Below are positions 25,428-34,753 of a DNA stretch of 64,000 nt, one piece after another. The position numbers were made by a program, and so were the translations under genes. Below the pieces are notes generated by a model, which ran no database searches, was not told the DNA's origin, and was given only the letters and a program-made list of their open reading frames with translations. The DNA is from JAYPWI01 sp964629575 (GTDB lineage Bacteria > Actinomycetota > Acidimicrobiia > Acidimicrobiales > Poriferisodalaceae). The stretch spans positions 62,001 to 126,000 of the forward strand of contig CAZVUM010000003.1 in assembly GCA_964629575.1 (NCBI GenBank), given 5' to 3'. How positions within the stretch are numbered: position 1 is the first letter of the stretch; each line of letters begins with the position of its first letter.

Positions 25428-27242
25428 CTACGTCAAGGGATCGAAGGAAGAATCGGCGCGACGAGTGTTGCCGACCCAACTCTCATAGAGACCCGAGTAG
25501 ATGCCACCCGCCACCGCGAGCTCGTCGTGGTGGCCGAGCTCGACCAGGCGACCGTCGTCGAAGACGAGCACGAGGTCGGCAGCTTCGGCGGTGGACAGCC
25601 GATGGGCAATGCTCACCGTTGTCCGCCCATCGGCCAGCCGATCGAGCGCCGTCGAGAGCGCCTGTTCGGTCTGCGGGTCGACGCTGCTCGTCGCCTCATC
25701 GAGAATCAAGAGGCCCGGGTCTGCGACCTGCGCACGGATCAGCGCCACGAGCTGTCTCTCGCCCACCGACAGCGCCTCGCCGCGCTCGCCCGCTTCGGTG
25801 TCGAGGCCGCGTGGAAGCTGCTCCACCCACCACCGCAGCCCCAGCGCGTCCACGGCGGCGTCGATGTCGCTGTCGGACACGCCGTCGCGCCCATAGGAGA
25901 TGTTGGTGCGCAACGTCGTGTCGAAGAGGAAGCCGTCCTGGGGAACCATGCGAATCGTTCGACGACGGGATTCCGGCGTTGCTTCGCGCAGGTCGACTCC
26001 GCCGACGCAGATCGTCCCCGTGAGTGGATCGGCCAACCGAACGAGGAGCTTCGCGAACGTCGTCTTACCGGAGCCGGTCTCCCCGACCACCGCCACCTTG
26101 GCGCCGGCTGGAATCTCGACCGACACGTCGCGCAGGACCCGCCCCCCACCTCGATACGCATAGTCGAGACCGGTCACGACGACGCCGACCGCGCCGGAGG
26201 GCAGCTCGACTCCGCGCTCGGGCTCCACGATCTCGATCGGTGTGTCGAGAACACCGAGGATCTTCTCCCAGCCCGCGAGAGCGATCTGGGTCTGGTCGAG
26301 AATCTCGGAGAGTTCGCCGACAGGCCCGGCCATGAGGGTCACGAGGAAGACGAACGCGAGCACCTGGCCCAGCTCGAGGCCCCAGGCATCGGACTGCCAG
26401 ACCGAGGCTGTGATCACAGCCGAAAGGGCAACGGCACCGAACATGTCGCCGAGGGTGAACAGCACCGCGAAGTAGCGCACGGCTCGCATCCGGGCTCTGT
26501 ACTGACGACCGATCGCCTCACCCAGGCGATCGCCTGCCCGCTCTTCGAGCCCGTAGGCGCGAATCGTCTGCGCTCCGCCGATGGCCTCGCTGAACTCCCC
26601 CATCGTCTCCCCGACGCGGGTTCGCAGCGTCGAGTACGCAACGAGTTGGCGCACCTGAATCCACCGAAGCAACGGCACGATCGCTGCGAACGACAACACG
26701 ACGACGATCGCCAGCTGCCAGCTCACCACCAGCATCACGGTGATAATGCCGACGAGAAGGGTCGAGTTGATCACCCATGACATCCCGGCCCACTCGAAGA
26801 ACTTGCCCAGCTGCTCCACGTCGCTGGTCACCCGCGCCACGATGACGCCGCGCCGAGACTCGTTGTGCTCTGCGATGCTCAAACGGTGAACGTGCTCGAA
26901 GGTGCGCAGCCGCAGCTCGTACAGGGTCTGTTCGGTCAGGGCGATGAGCCGGAGAAACGCCCAGCGGGTGAGAGCAAAGACGACGACAGTGAGAACCGCC
27001 GTGGCAACACAGGCCCAGAACACGAACCACGGTCGTGTCTGCTCGGGCCGCAGCCCTCGATCGGTCGCGTACCGGATCAGAATCGGGATCGACAGCTTGC
27101 CGACCGCGCTCAACGCTGCGGCCAAGACCGTGAAGGCCAACCCGGCCCGCAGTGTGGGGGTCACCGCGATGCCACGCCGCAAGATCGACATGGCGCTGTC
27201 GGTCGGTCGATCCCGCTCCATTGCTTCGGGCTGCCGGCTCAT
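25428..27242 (-). CDS. ABC exporter half-transporter, subunit with degenerate signature motif
   Basis: A 604-residue protein with a six-helix membrane domain (about 30-330) and an ATPase domain. Walker A GETGSGKTT is at 387-395, Walker B LLILDEATSS at 511-520 with the catalytic Glu, and the switch His is in SIAHRLS (about 544-550). The signature reads LSVGE (491-495) instead of LSGGQ. Its ATG overlaps the stop of the next ABC gene upstream (ATGA). With that partner it should form a heterodimer with one weak ATP site. The exported substrate is unknown. Confidence 0.95.
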   Translation of the reverse strand: MSRQPEAMERDRPTDSAMSILRRGIAVTPTLRAGLAFTVLAAALSAVGKLSIPILIRYATDRGLRPEQTRPWFVFWACVATAVLTVVVFALTRWAFLRLIALTEQTLYELRLRTFEHVHRLSIAEHNESRRGVIVARVTSDVEQLGKFFEWAGMSWVINSTLLVGIITVMLVVSWQLAIVVVLSFAAIVPLLRWIQVRQLVAYSTLRTRVGETMGEFSEAIGGAQTIRAYGLEERAGDRLGEAIGRQYRARMRAVRYFAVLFTLGDMFGAVALSAVITASVWQSDAWGLELGQVLAFVFLVTLMAGPVGELSEILDQTQIALAGWEKILGVLDTPIEIVEPERGVELPSGAVGVVVTGLDYAYRGGGRVLRDVSVEIPAGAKVAVVGETGSGKTTFAKLLVRLADPLTGTICVGGVDLREATPESRRRTIRMVPQDGFLFDTTLRTNISYGRDGVSDSDIDAAVDALGLRWWVEQLPRGLDTEAGERGEALSVGERQLVALIRAQVADPGLLILDEATSSVDPQTEQALSTALDRLADGRTTVSIAHRLSTAEAADLVLVFDDGRLVELGHHDELAVAGGIYSGLYESWVGNTRRADSSFDPLT

Positions 27243-29029
27243 GACCCAGCCGCCTCATAGGCCCTCACCAGCTCGGCGTAGGCCGGCACGGCGAGCAGTT
27301 CGCGGTGGCTTCCCGATGCTGCGATTCGCCCCTCGTGGAGAAACAGCACCCGATCTGCGAGGTCGATAGTGCTCACCCGGTGGGCGACGATCAGCGTCGT
27401 CGTGGCCAGTTCTCTGGCCAGCCCGTCGAGGATGGCCCGCTCGACCACAGGATCGACTGCCGACGTCGAGTCGTCGAGCAGCAGCAGGCCGGGGTCTCCC
27501 ACAAGCGCTCGGGTGAGCGCCACCCTTTGCCGCTGCCCGCCAGACAACGTCACCCCACGCTCACCGACAACCGTGGCCCAGCCCTGCGGGAGCCTCTCGA
27601 CGAATCCTGCCTGCGCTGTGCGCGCATGGCTCTCGGCGCCGTCTGGCGAGATCCCACGGTCCAACGCCACATTGTCGAAGATCGAATCGGCGAAGAGAAA
27701 GGTCTCCTGAGAGACGAGCGAGGTGCGCCGCCGCAACACGTCGGGATCGACGTCCTCGAGTGGCACACCGCCGAGTGTGATTGCACCGCTCTCGGGTTCG
27801 ATGAGCCCGAAGAGCAGCTGCGCCACCGTCGTCTTGCCCGAGCCCGTACCACCGACGAGGGCGACCACTTCACCCGGCTCCATCTCGAAGGAGCACCCGG
27901 ACAGCACGGTGTCGTCGCCGTGGGTGAACGTGACGCCGTCCACTGCGAGCGACAGCGGTCCGTCCGGAAGCTCTCGATCGCCACCGAAGCGTCCGGCCAC
28001 CGGCAGATCGAACACCCGCTGCAGGCGCCGAGCCGCGACCACGGCGGACGCGTTCTCCTCGAGAAAGAAACCGACGATGCGCATCGGGAAGGCGAGCTGC
28101 TGGAACAGGATCATCGCCTGAACGACGTCACCGGTTGTTGCGCCGCCTGATGAGACCCGCCAGGCACCGATGGCCAGCACGGCGATCATGCCGAGGTTGG
28201 GCAACATGTCGAGCGAAGGTTCGAGGGCGGCGCGCAGACGACCGATTCGGAGCCGCGTGTCACGCAAGCGCGAAGCGGGACCCTCGAGACGCTGGAGCTC
28301 GTGAGCCTCCCGGCCGAGCGTCTTCACCACGAGCGCTCCGTCTACGCTCTCGTGCACAACCGCGCTCACGTCCCCGACAGCAACGCGCACCCGACTCGCC
28401 GGCTCGATCACCCGCTGGGTGAAGAGCCGATTGGCGATCCACGTCGCAGGGAAGACGAGGAAGGCCACCACCAGCAACCACGGGTCGACGGCCGCGAGGC
28501 TGACCATGGCCGCAGCCGCCAAGACCACCATGGAGAGTGTGAACGGAAGCGGCCCCATCACCATGGTGGAGACCTCGACGTCGGTATCGGCGTGAGCCAA
28601 CAACTCGCCGGTGGGGCGCTCGCGAAGCTCCGACAGAGAACGGTGCAGGTAGATGCGGCCGAGCTTGCGCCGGAGGAATCGATTGTTTCGCTCCACCGTC
28701 ATCGACCCGAAGAAGCGGCGAAAGATGACTCCCGTCGAGCGAAGGACAGCAGCGCCGATCAAGAGGGCGACGATCCACCCGAGAGAGCCTTGACGCTCGC
28801 CCTCCTCGATCGTGGGGACGATCAGCTCATCGGTTGCCATTCCGATGACTTCGGTTCCGAGCACGAGCATCACTGCGTACACACATGCACCCGTGACCGA
28901 CGTCCAGAACACCAACGGCGCGCGCCGGACGTAGCTGCGCATGAGGCCGATGCCCTCACGCAGAACGGCGCCCGCCTTCGCCGAGCCAACGTCTGTCGCG
29001 TCATCGTGAACCCGACCGGGCTCGGCCAT
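27239..29029 (-). CDS. ABC exporter half-transporter, subunit with non-catalytic Walker B
   Basis: A 596-residue half-transporter: membrane domain about 35-330, Walker A GGTGSGKTT (393-401), intact signature LSGGQ (495-499), but Walker B LLLLDDSTSA (515-524) with Asp 520 in place of the catalytic Glu. Together with LSVGE of the partner this makes one composite site degenerate, as in TM287/288-type heterodimers, and leaves the other site fully active. It is the first gene of the pair and is followed with a 4-base overlap by the other subunit. Confidence 0.95.
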   Translation of the reverse strand: MAEPGRVHDDATDVGSAKAGAVLREGIGLMRSYVRRAPLVFWTSVTGACVYAVMLVLGTEVIGMATDELIVPTIEEGERQGSLGWIVALLIGAAVLRSTGVIFRRFFGSMTVERNNRFLRRKLGRIYLHRSLSELRERPTGELLAHADTDVEVSTMVMGPLPFTLSMVVLAAAAMVSLAAVDPWLLVVAFLVFPATWIANRLFTQRVIEPASRVRVAVGDVSAVVHESVDGALVVKTLGREAHELQRLEGPASRLRDTRLRIGRLRAALEPSLDMLPNLGMIAVLAIGAWRVSSGGATTGDVVQAMILFQQLAFPMRIVGFFLEENASAVVAARRLQRVFDLPVAGRFGGDRELPDGPLSLAVDGVTFTHGDDTVLSGCSFEMEPGEVVALVGGTGSGKTTVAQLLFGLIEPESGAITLGGVPLEDVDPDVLRRRTSLVSQETFLFADSIFDNVALDRGISPDGAESHARTAQAGFVERLPQGWATVVGERGVTLSGGQRQRVALTRALVGDPGLLLLDDSTSAVDPVVERAILDGLARELATTTLIVAHRVSTIDLADRVLFLHEGRIAASGSHRELLAVPAYAELVRAYEAAGS

Positions 29030-29113
29030 GGTCCCTCCAGCGCCGAAGGTCGAATCTACCGGGAGCCCGCCACACGCCGACCGCCAATTGTGCCGCCCGA
29101 TATCGCACCGCGC

Positions 29114-30508
29114 TCAGTCGATCAGGGCCCGAACCTCCTCAGACGCCGCAATGTGGCCCTCGTGGAGGTAGCGATCGTGGTTCTCCTCGATGCTCTCCAA
29201 CGCGTAGCGGTAGTTGACCATCATGCCGAGCGCGCGTTCCTGGCCAACGGGGTCCGTGTTGGCCATGAAGAGCACGCGCTCGACGCGGGCCCCGTTGGAG
29301 AGGTGGAAGTTGGCCACGGGATCCCGTGCACGCAGGCCGCTCTTGGCCTCGAGCAGGTAGAGCGCGCACAACCGCCGCAGGACGGGCTTCAACGGTCCGA
29401 CGAGGTCTGGCACTGCGTACCAGGTGCCGTCGTCCAGGGCCCGCCGGAGGAGCTCCTCGAGCTCGGATACGGCCGGCCCGTCGGCGTCGATGGGAACCCC
29501 CTCGAGCGGTTCGGGTTGGGCCGCGCGCTCCTCGAGCCAGCCTCGGAAGCCCGGGATCGGGGACAGGGTGGCGTAGTAGCGGATGTCCGGCAGATCGCGA
29601 GCCAGCTCGTTGGCCACTCGCTTGATCAGAAAGTCGCCCAGCCGCACACCTGCGAGGCCGGGTTGGCAGTTGGAGATCGAATAGAAGATCGCCGTATCGG
29701 CGAGGGCGGGATCGGGATCGTCCTCTTCGGGGTCGAGGAGGCGACCGATGCTGTCCGCCAGGCCCTGGGTCAAGGCGATCTCGACGAAGATCAGCAGATC
29801 GTCGGGGAACGCTGGATGTTGAAAGGCGAAGAGGCGCCGGTCCGGCCCCAACCGGTTTCGCAGATCGTCCCAGCTCGCGATGGCGTGAACGGCTTCGTAC
29901 TCGATCAGCTTCTCGAGCAGGGCGGCGGGAGAGCTCCAGGTGACCTCGCTCAGGGTCAGTAGGCCCACGTCGAAGAACTGATCCAGCAACTCACGCAGGT
30001 CCTCGTCGACCGACTTCAGCTGGTCATCTGTGGGGGGTCGAAGAGCGCGCAGGTCAGCTCGCAGCTGGACGAGGAACGCCAGCCCCGACTCCACCCCGAT
30101 GAACCGGCGAAAGATGGCATCGCGTCTGGTGCGAAGGGACGACCGCAGGTTCTTCTCCGCTGCCAGGCGTGCCGTACGGTCCGGCGCGGTCTCGACCGCG
30201 GACATCGCCAGGTCGACTTCGTCGTGATCGACGCCGTACTCGTCGGCGAGCAGCTCGAAGAAGCGACGTTGGTCGTCCGGGCCGTAGCCAAGGAAGCCTT
30301 CGCCCACCACCTGTGCCCGCCGTCGAGCAGCCAGCTCTCCGCCTCGCGCGCTGGCGATCTGATCGAGCTGGGACCGCATTGTGTCGAGGGCTTCGTCGGT
30401 CGCCAGATCACCCGGAAGCGCCAGCTCGGGCTCTCCAGGCCCCGAAGGACTCCAGCCACGACGAACGCGCCCGAAGACTCGGCGTAGCCGACCCCGCCCT
30501 TCTGCCAT
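29114..30508 (-). CDS. Malonyl-CoA decarboxylase
   Basis: A 464-residue protein matching MCD along its length: an N-terminal helical domain, then HPAFPDDLLIFVEIALT, AIFYSISNCQPGLAGVRLG, TLSPIPGFRGWL and PVANFHLSNGARVERV, which carry the catalytic Ser/His region of the GNAT-like domain. It converts malonyl-CoA to acetyl-CoA and CO2, either to relieve malonyl-CoA or to catabolise malonate. ATG 30508. It lies between the ABC exporter genes and folD on the same strand with short gaps; no malonate transporter or CoA ligase is next to it. Confidence 0.93.
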   Translation of the reverse strand: MAEGRGRLRRVFGRVRRGWSPSGPGEPELALPGDLATDEALDTMRSQLDQIASARGGELAARRRAQVVGEGFLGYGPDDQRRFFELLADEYGVDHDEVDLAMSAVETAPDRTARLAAEKNLRSSLRTRRDAIFRRFIGVESGLAFLVQLRADLRALRPPTDDQLKSVDEDLRELLDQFFDVGLLTLSEVTWSSPAALLEKLIEYEAVHAIASWDDLRNRLGPDRRLFAFQHPAFPDDLLIFVEIALTQGLADSIGRLLDPEEDDPDPALADTAIFYSISNCQPGLAGVRLGDFLIKRVANELARDLPDIRYYATLSPIPGFRGWLEERAAQPEPLEGVPIDADGPAVSELEELLRRALDDGTWYAVPDLVGPLKPVLRRLCALYLLEAKSGLRARDPVANFHLSNGARVERVLFMANTDPVGQERALGMMVNYRYALESIEENHDRYLHEGHIAASEEVRALID

Positions 30509-30518
30509 GACGGCGAGG

Positions 30519-31367
30519 TTAGGACGTCTGCGCGACTGCGGCGTCGACGGTATTGCGGAGCAACATCGCCCGGGTCATGGGACCCACGCCGCCGAGACGT
30601 GGGGTGATCCAGCCGGCGACCTCGCCCACCGATTCGTCCACGTCGGAGATGATTCGCTTGCCCTCACGGGTGATGCCTCCACCGACGACCGCGGCACCTG
30701 GCTTCACCATGTCAGGTGTCACGAGGTTCGGTACGCCCGCCGCCGCGATGACGATGTCGGCTTGACGGGTGTAGTGGCCCATGTCGGCCACACCGGTGTG
30801 CACCACGGTGACCGCGGCGTTGGCGACCGACCGCTTGAGGGCCATCAGCAAGGCCATCGGCCGGCCGATCGTGAGGCCGCGACCGATGACGACGACGTGG
30901 CTTCCCTCGACGGGGATCCCGTAGTGCTCGAGCATCACCTGAATGCCACGTGGGGTGCAGGGCAGCGGACCGTCGACCCCCATGACGAGTCGCCCGAGGT
31001 TGACCGGGTGGAGCCCGTCAGCATCCTTGGCCGGGTCGACCGCCAGCAGGGCCCGCTCCTCGTCGAGCTGTTTGGGTAGCGGCAGCTGAACGATGAAAGC
31101 GTGAACATCCGGGTCGTCGTTGAAGCGTTGGATGGTCGCGTCGAGCGTGTCCTGATCGGTGTCGTCGGGAAGGTGTTCGTGGATGGAGTTGATCCCGACC
31201 TCGCTGCAGTCGCGGATCTTCGCCCCCACGTAGCTCTCCGAAGCCGGGTCGTTTCCCACGAGGATCGTCCCGAGGCCGGGCGTGACAGACAACGTGGCCA
31301 CCTCGTCTCTGATCTGGTCCTTCACTGTCTCGGCCAGGGCCAGGCCGTCGAGCATCGTCGCTGTCAT
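30519..31367 (-). CDS. folD: Bifunctional methylenetetrahydrofolate dehydrogenase/cyclohydrolase
   Basis: A 282-residue FolD of usual length. Catalytic Lys is in SYVGAKIRDC, the QLPLPKQLDE block and PAKDADGLHP are intact, and the cofactor loop reads GRGLTIGRPMA in place of the common GRSxxVGxP, a form I associate with actinobacteria. It makes 10-formyl-THF, the formyl donor for PurN and PurH encoded just upstream on the same strand. ATG 31367 is chosen; GTG 31379 and ATG 31355 are alternatives. An assembly gap starts 46 bases upstream. Confidence 0.95.
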   Translation of the reverse strand: MTATMLDGLALAETVKDQIRDEVATLSVTPGLGTILVGNDPASESYVGAKIRDCSEVGINSIHEHLPDDTDQDTLDATIQRFNDDPDVHAFIVQLPLPKQLDEERALLAVDPAKDADGLHPVNLGRLVMGVDGPLPCTPRGIQVMLEHYGIPVEGSHVVVIGRGLTIGRPMALLMALKRSVANAAVTVVHTGVADMGHYTRQADIVIAAAGVPNLVTPDMVKPGAAVVGGGITREGKRIISDVDESVGEVAGWITPRLGGVGPMTRAMLLRNTVDAAVAQTS

Positions 31368-31413
31368 CGACGCCGACACTATCCGCGGTAGGCGGCGAAG
31401 CCGTGAGCCGCGG

Positions 31414-31513
31414 NNNNNNNNNNNNNNNNNNNNNNNNNNNNNNNNNNNNNNNNNNNNNNNNNNNNNNNNNNNNNNNNNNNNNNNNNNNNNNNNNNNNNNN
31501 NNNNNNNNNNNNN
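31414..31513. other. Assembly gap (100 N) flanked by an 11-base direct repeat
   Basis: Exactly 100 N between folD and purH. GTGAGCCGCGG stands on both sides (31403-31413 and 31514-31524), so the two contig ends repeat the same sequence. The true length may be short, or it may hold a repeat array. Confidence 0.95.
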
Positions 31514-31540
31514 GTGAGCCGCGGACGGTGCCATGGCATT

Positions 31541-31570
31541 CCGCAGAGGAGGAAGCGAAGCGACCGACGA
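31541..31570 (+). repeat. Dispersed 30-base repeat (CCGCAGAGGAGG family), copy 1
   Basis: This stretch right of the gap matches 44916-44945 at 27 of 30 bases, including CCGCAGAGGAGG and CGACGA at the ends. Both copies lie in intergenic sequence just outside the 3' end of a minus-strand gene (purH, argJ). Confidence 0.7.
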
Positions 31571-31582
31571 TTGCGGCAACAA

Positions 31583-33088
31583 CTAGTGCCGAAAGTGGCG
31601 TTCGCCCGTGAAGATCATGGCGAGGCCCAGTCGGTCTGCAGTGGCGATCACGTCGTCGTCGCGCATCGCGCCGCCCGGCTGAATCACGACAGACACGCCG
31701 GCGCCGGCCGCAGCTTCGATCCCATCGGGGAAGGGATAGAAGGCATCGCTGGCACAGGCGCCACCCTCAGCCCGGCCGTCGGCTTTCGACGCGGCGATCT
31801 GTCCGGACTCCACTCGGTTCTGCTGGCCGGCGCCGATGCCCCAGGCGGTTCCGTCCTTGGCGAGGACGATGGCGTTGGAGGTCACGTGGCCACAGACGCG
31901 CCACGCGAACTCGGCGTCGGCCCATTCGTCATCAGAGGGCTGCCTGTGGGTCACCACACGCCACTCATCTCGCGCCGCCGCAAAGTGGTGCGGCGTCTGG
32001 GCGAGCCATCCGCCTGTGATCTGGCGCAGTTCGACGGTGGCGGCTCCTGGAGCCGGGCCCTCGAGAACCCGCGTGTTCTTCCGTTTCGCCCGCAGGCGCT
32101 CGATCACCCCGTCCTCGTACCCGGGGGCGATGATCAGGTCCGCCTGCGCTGCTTCTTCGATGCGCTCCACGGTCTCGAGATCGAGGACGCGGTTCATGGC
32201 GACGATTCCCCCGAACGCGGAGCGAGGATCGCACTCATAGGCGCGCTGGTAGGTGTCGGCCAGGTCCGAGCCCACGGCGGCGCCACAGGGATTGGCGTGC
32301 TTGATGATCGCGACGGCTGGACCGTCGGACGCAGAGCCGAGGTCGTGGGCGGTTCTCCACGCGGCGTCAGCATCGAACAGATTGAGGTAGCTGAGAGCCA
32401 TGCCCTCGTGCTGCACGACGGCGTCCCACCAGGGCGACGAGGCGATCTCACGGTAGCGGGCGCCGTCTTGGTGCGGGTTCTCGCCGTAGCGGACCTCCTG
32501 GGCCCTCTCCAACGCGAGATGGATGGTGGGGGGCAGCTCGTCACCCTCATCGAGCCACTGCACGATCGCTGCGTCATAGGCAGCGGTGTGAGCGAACGCG
32601 GCCCGAGCGAGCCGGCGCCGGGTGGCGGGCGACAGGGTTCCCTCGGAGCGGAGTTCGTCGATCACCACCTCGTAGTCGGCAGGATCGACGACGATGCCCA
32701 CACCGTCGTGGTTCTTGGCGGCGGCGCGGACCATCGTGGGCCCACCGATGTCGATCAGCTCGACGCTCGGGTCGCTCCTGAACGGATAGAGGTTGCAGAC
32801 CACGAGGTCGATGGTGCCGATCCCGTACTCCTCGAGCGACTCGAGATGTTCGGGCTTGCTGCGGTCGGCGAGAATTCCGCCGTGGATGCGCGGGTGCAGT
32901 GTCTTCACCCGCCCGTCCAGCATCTCGGGACTCCCCGTGACGTCCTCGACTGCGAGAACGGGGACCCCAGCCTCGTCAAGACGGGATGCGGTGCCACCGC
33001 TCGACACAATCTCCCAACCGAGGTCGTGAAGCGCGGCGGCAAAATCGACGATGCCGGTCTTGTCGTAGACGGAGATGAGGGCTCTCAC
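31583..33088 (-). CDS. purH: AICAR transformylase/IMP cyclohydrolase
   Basis: A 501-residue bifunctional enzyme for the last two steps of IMP synthesis. The cyclohydrolase domain (about 1-190) opens with RALISVYDKTGI and holds GRVKTLHPRIHGG; the formyltransferase domain carries KHANPCGAA (with the catalytic Lys-His) and SDAFYPFPDG. The GTG start overlaps the purN stop (GTGA), so the pair is coupled; folD lies downstream across the gap. Confidence 0.97.
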   Translation of the reverse strand: MRALISVYDKTGIVDFAAALHDLGWEIVSSGGTASRLDEAGVPVLAVEDVTGSPEMLDGRVKTLHPRIHGGILADRSKPEHLESLEEYGIGTIDLVVCNLYPFRSDPSVELIDIGGPTMVRAAAKNHDGVGIVVDPADYEVVIDELRSEGTLSPATRRRLARAAFAHTAAYDAAIVQWLDEGDELPPTIHLALERAQEVRYGENPHQDGARYREIASSPWWDAVVQHEGMALSYLNLFDADAAWRTAHDLGSASDGPAVAIIKHANPCGAAVGSDLADTYQRAYECDPRSAFGGIVAMNRVLDLETVERIEEAAQADLIIAPGYEDGVIERLRAKRKNTRVLEGPAPGAATVELRQITGGWLAQTPHHFAAARDEWRVVTHRQPSDDEWADAEFAWRVCGHVTSNAIVLAKDGTAWGIGAGQQNRVESGQIAASKADGRAEGGACASDAFYPFPDGIEAAAGAGVSVVIQPGGAMRDDDVIATADRLGLAMIFTGERHFRH

Positions 33089-33651
33089 TGCGTGACCTCC
33101 AGGTCTGTGAGGAATTGCCGGATCGTGGCCGGATAGAGAGTGCGTTCGATGGCCTTGATGCGCTCGTGGAGCAGCTGCTCGTCGTCATCGGGCAATACGT
33201 CCACGGCGGCCTGAGCCAGGATCGGCCCCGCGTCCACCTCGAGCGTGGCGATGTGGACAGTGCAGCCCGAGACCTTGACGCCGTGGGCGAGCGCGTCGCG
33301 CACTCCGTGCCATCCGGGAAATGAGGGAAGCAGGGCAGGGTGCGTGTTGAGAACCCGCCCCTCGTACTCATCGAAGAAGGGTTCGGCCAGAACCGTGCCG
33401 AAGCCCGCCATCGCAACGACGTCGATGTCGTGGTCGCGCAGCGCAGTCACCACTTGTTTGCTGTACGCCTCGCGGTCGAAGTCGGACCCGAACGTCGTTC
33501 GCTCCACGACCACGCACCCGACGCCATGTCGCGCCGCGAGGTCCTCGGCGGGGCATCGACGATCGAGAAGGACGAGGGCCACATCGAGGCCCTCGTCGAG
33601 GATCGCTGCGAGGATCGACCCGGTTCCGCTGGCGAGCACGGCCAAGTGCAC
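33085..33651 (-). CDS. purN: Phosphoribosylglycinamide formyltransferase
   Basis: A 188-residue GAR transformylase with GTG start. Motifs: LASGTGS near the N-terminus, the catalytic N-x-H in LNTHPALLPSFPG, and GVKVSGCTVHIATLEVDAGPILAQ with the conserved Asp. It uses 10-formyl-THF in the third step of purine synthesis. Its stop overlaps the purH start. Confidence 0.96.
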   Translation of the reverse strand: MHLAVLASGTGSILAAILDEGLDVALVLLDRRCPAEDLAARHGVGCVVVERTTFGSDFDREAYSKQVVTALRDHDIDVVAMAGFGTVLAEPFFDEYEGRVLNTHPALLPSFPGWHGVRDALAHGVKVSGCTVHIATLEVDAGPILAQAAVDVLPDDDEQLLHERIKAIERTLYPATIRQFLTDLEVTQ

Positions 33652-33712
33652 GAAGGGAACCTAGCGGACGGCTCGGCGGCTCGGCGGCGCTCGCTCCTGC
33701 CAGACTGGGTCG

Positions 33713-34753
33713 ATGCCGTTCTGCCAGTCGTGCGGGTCCGAACACAGCGACGACGCGCGCTTTTGCCCATCTTGTGGAGATGTCGTCGCAGGAGGGTCGG
33801 ATCCTGCGCCGTCCTCTTCGACCGCGGCGCCGACACTGTCGTCGTCCGCGCCGCCCGCGCCTCCGACCGCTCCGCCTGCCCCGCCCGGACCACTCGACAC
33901 GGATCCTCCCGATCCACTCCCGCGACCTCCTACCCCTTCGAGCGGTCCGCTGTCGCCGATCGACAATCCGATTCCGGGTCCGACACAGGCCACACCCAGC
34001 CCTGCCACGCCGGCCCTGCGTCCCGCAGCCGCCCCGCCTCCGCCGAACGCCCCCGCTCCCCGGTCGCTGGCCGGCCTGACCACCTCGATATCGGTGCTGC
34101 TGGTGATCGCCGCGATCATCAGCTTCATCGGTGTGGCGTTGACGACCTCGGCGATCTCTGATGTGCGTGAGGTGCGCGATGGCGATGGTTTCCTGCGAAC
34201 GGCCGAGGACGCCAGCGACAAGATGGGTGGTGCGACCGCTCTCTGGGGCCTTCTCGCCATCGCCATCTTGGTCCTTCTCATCATCTGGACCCACCGCGCC
34301 CACAAGAATCTGAGGGCCTTCGGCGTCGAGGGGACCATTCTCCCGAGCGGGATGGCCATCGGCTCCTGGTTCATTCCCCTGTTCTGGTTCCTCGGGCCCT
34401 TCTGGTGCATCTCCGATGCCAACAAGGGGGCGGCGCAAGGAGCAGCCTCGGACCCCGAGTGGCGACGCACTAACGGTTCGGTGATGCTTCTTCTCTGGTG
34501 GATCACGTTCTGCGTGGCTTACGGGCTGTACGTCGTCGGCAGTGGGGCAGCGACCGCGAGCTCTGACTTCGGCAACACGACGAGCGAGGCCTTCCAGATC
34601 CTCAGAGATCCGGATCGCTACATCACCGGTTGGACGATCGTGCTCGTCGCCTATGCGCTGGCCGCAGTGTCGGCGATGCTGGGCGCGTTGGCGATTCGGT
34701 CGGTGGGCGCCCGCCAGGGCGAACGCATCCGAGAAGTGGCGACCCGGCGCTGA
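33713..34753 (+). CDS. DUF4328-type membrane protein with N-terminal zinc ribbon, first of three
   Basis: A 346-residue protein. Residues 1-25 form a zinc ribbon (C4, C7, C18, C21 in CQSC and CPSC). A long Pro/Ala/Ser linker (about 30-115) follows, then four membrane segments with the DUF4328-like blocks ISDVREVRDGDG, WTHRAHKNLRAFG and GMAIGSWFIPLFWFLGPF. It probably sits in the cytoplasmic membrane with the ribbon inside; function is unknown. It heads a tight three-gene set of related proteins, divergent from purN (61 bases). Confidence 0.85.
   Translation: MPFCQSCGSEHSDDARFCPSCGDVVAGGSDPAPSSSTAAPTLSSSAPPAPPTAPPAPPGPLDTDPPDPLPRPPTPSSGPLSPIDNPIPGPTQATPSPATPALRPAAAPPPPNAPAPRSLAGLTTSISVLLVIAAIISFIGVALTTSAISDVREVRDGDGFLRTAEDASDKMGGATALWGLLAIAILVLLIIWTHRAHKNLRAFGVEGTILPSGMAIGSWFIPLFWFLGPFWCISDANKGAAQGAASDPEWRRTNGSVMLLLWWITFCVAYGLYVVGSGAATASSDFGNTTSEAFQILRDPDRYITGWTIVLVAYALAAVSAMLGALAIRSVGARQGERIREVATRR

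Noticed and set aside
25287..26780. Long open frames antisense to the ABC exporter, GlmS-like and groEL genes
   Set aside because: They are high-GC shadows with Arg/His-rich translations, no family motifs and no ribosome sites; the opposite strand holds well-supported genes.
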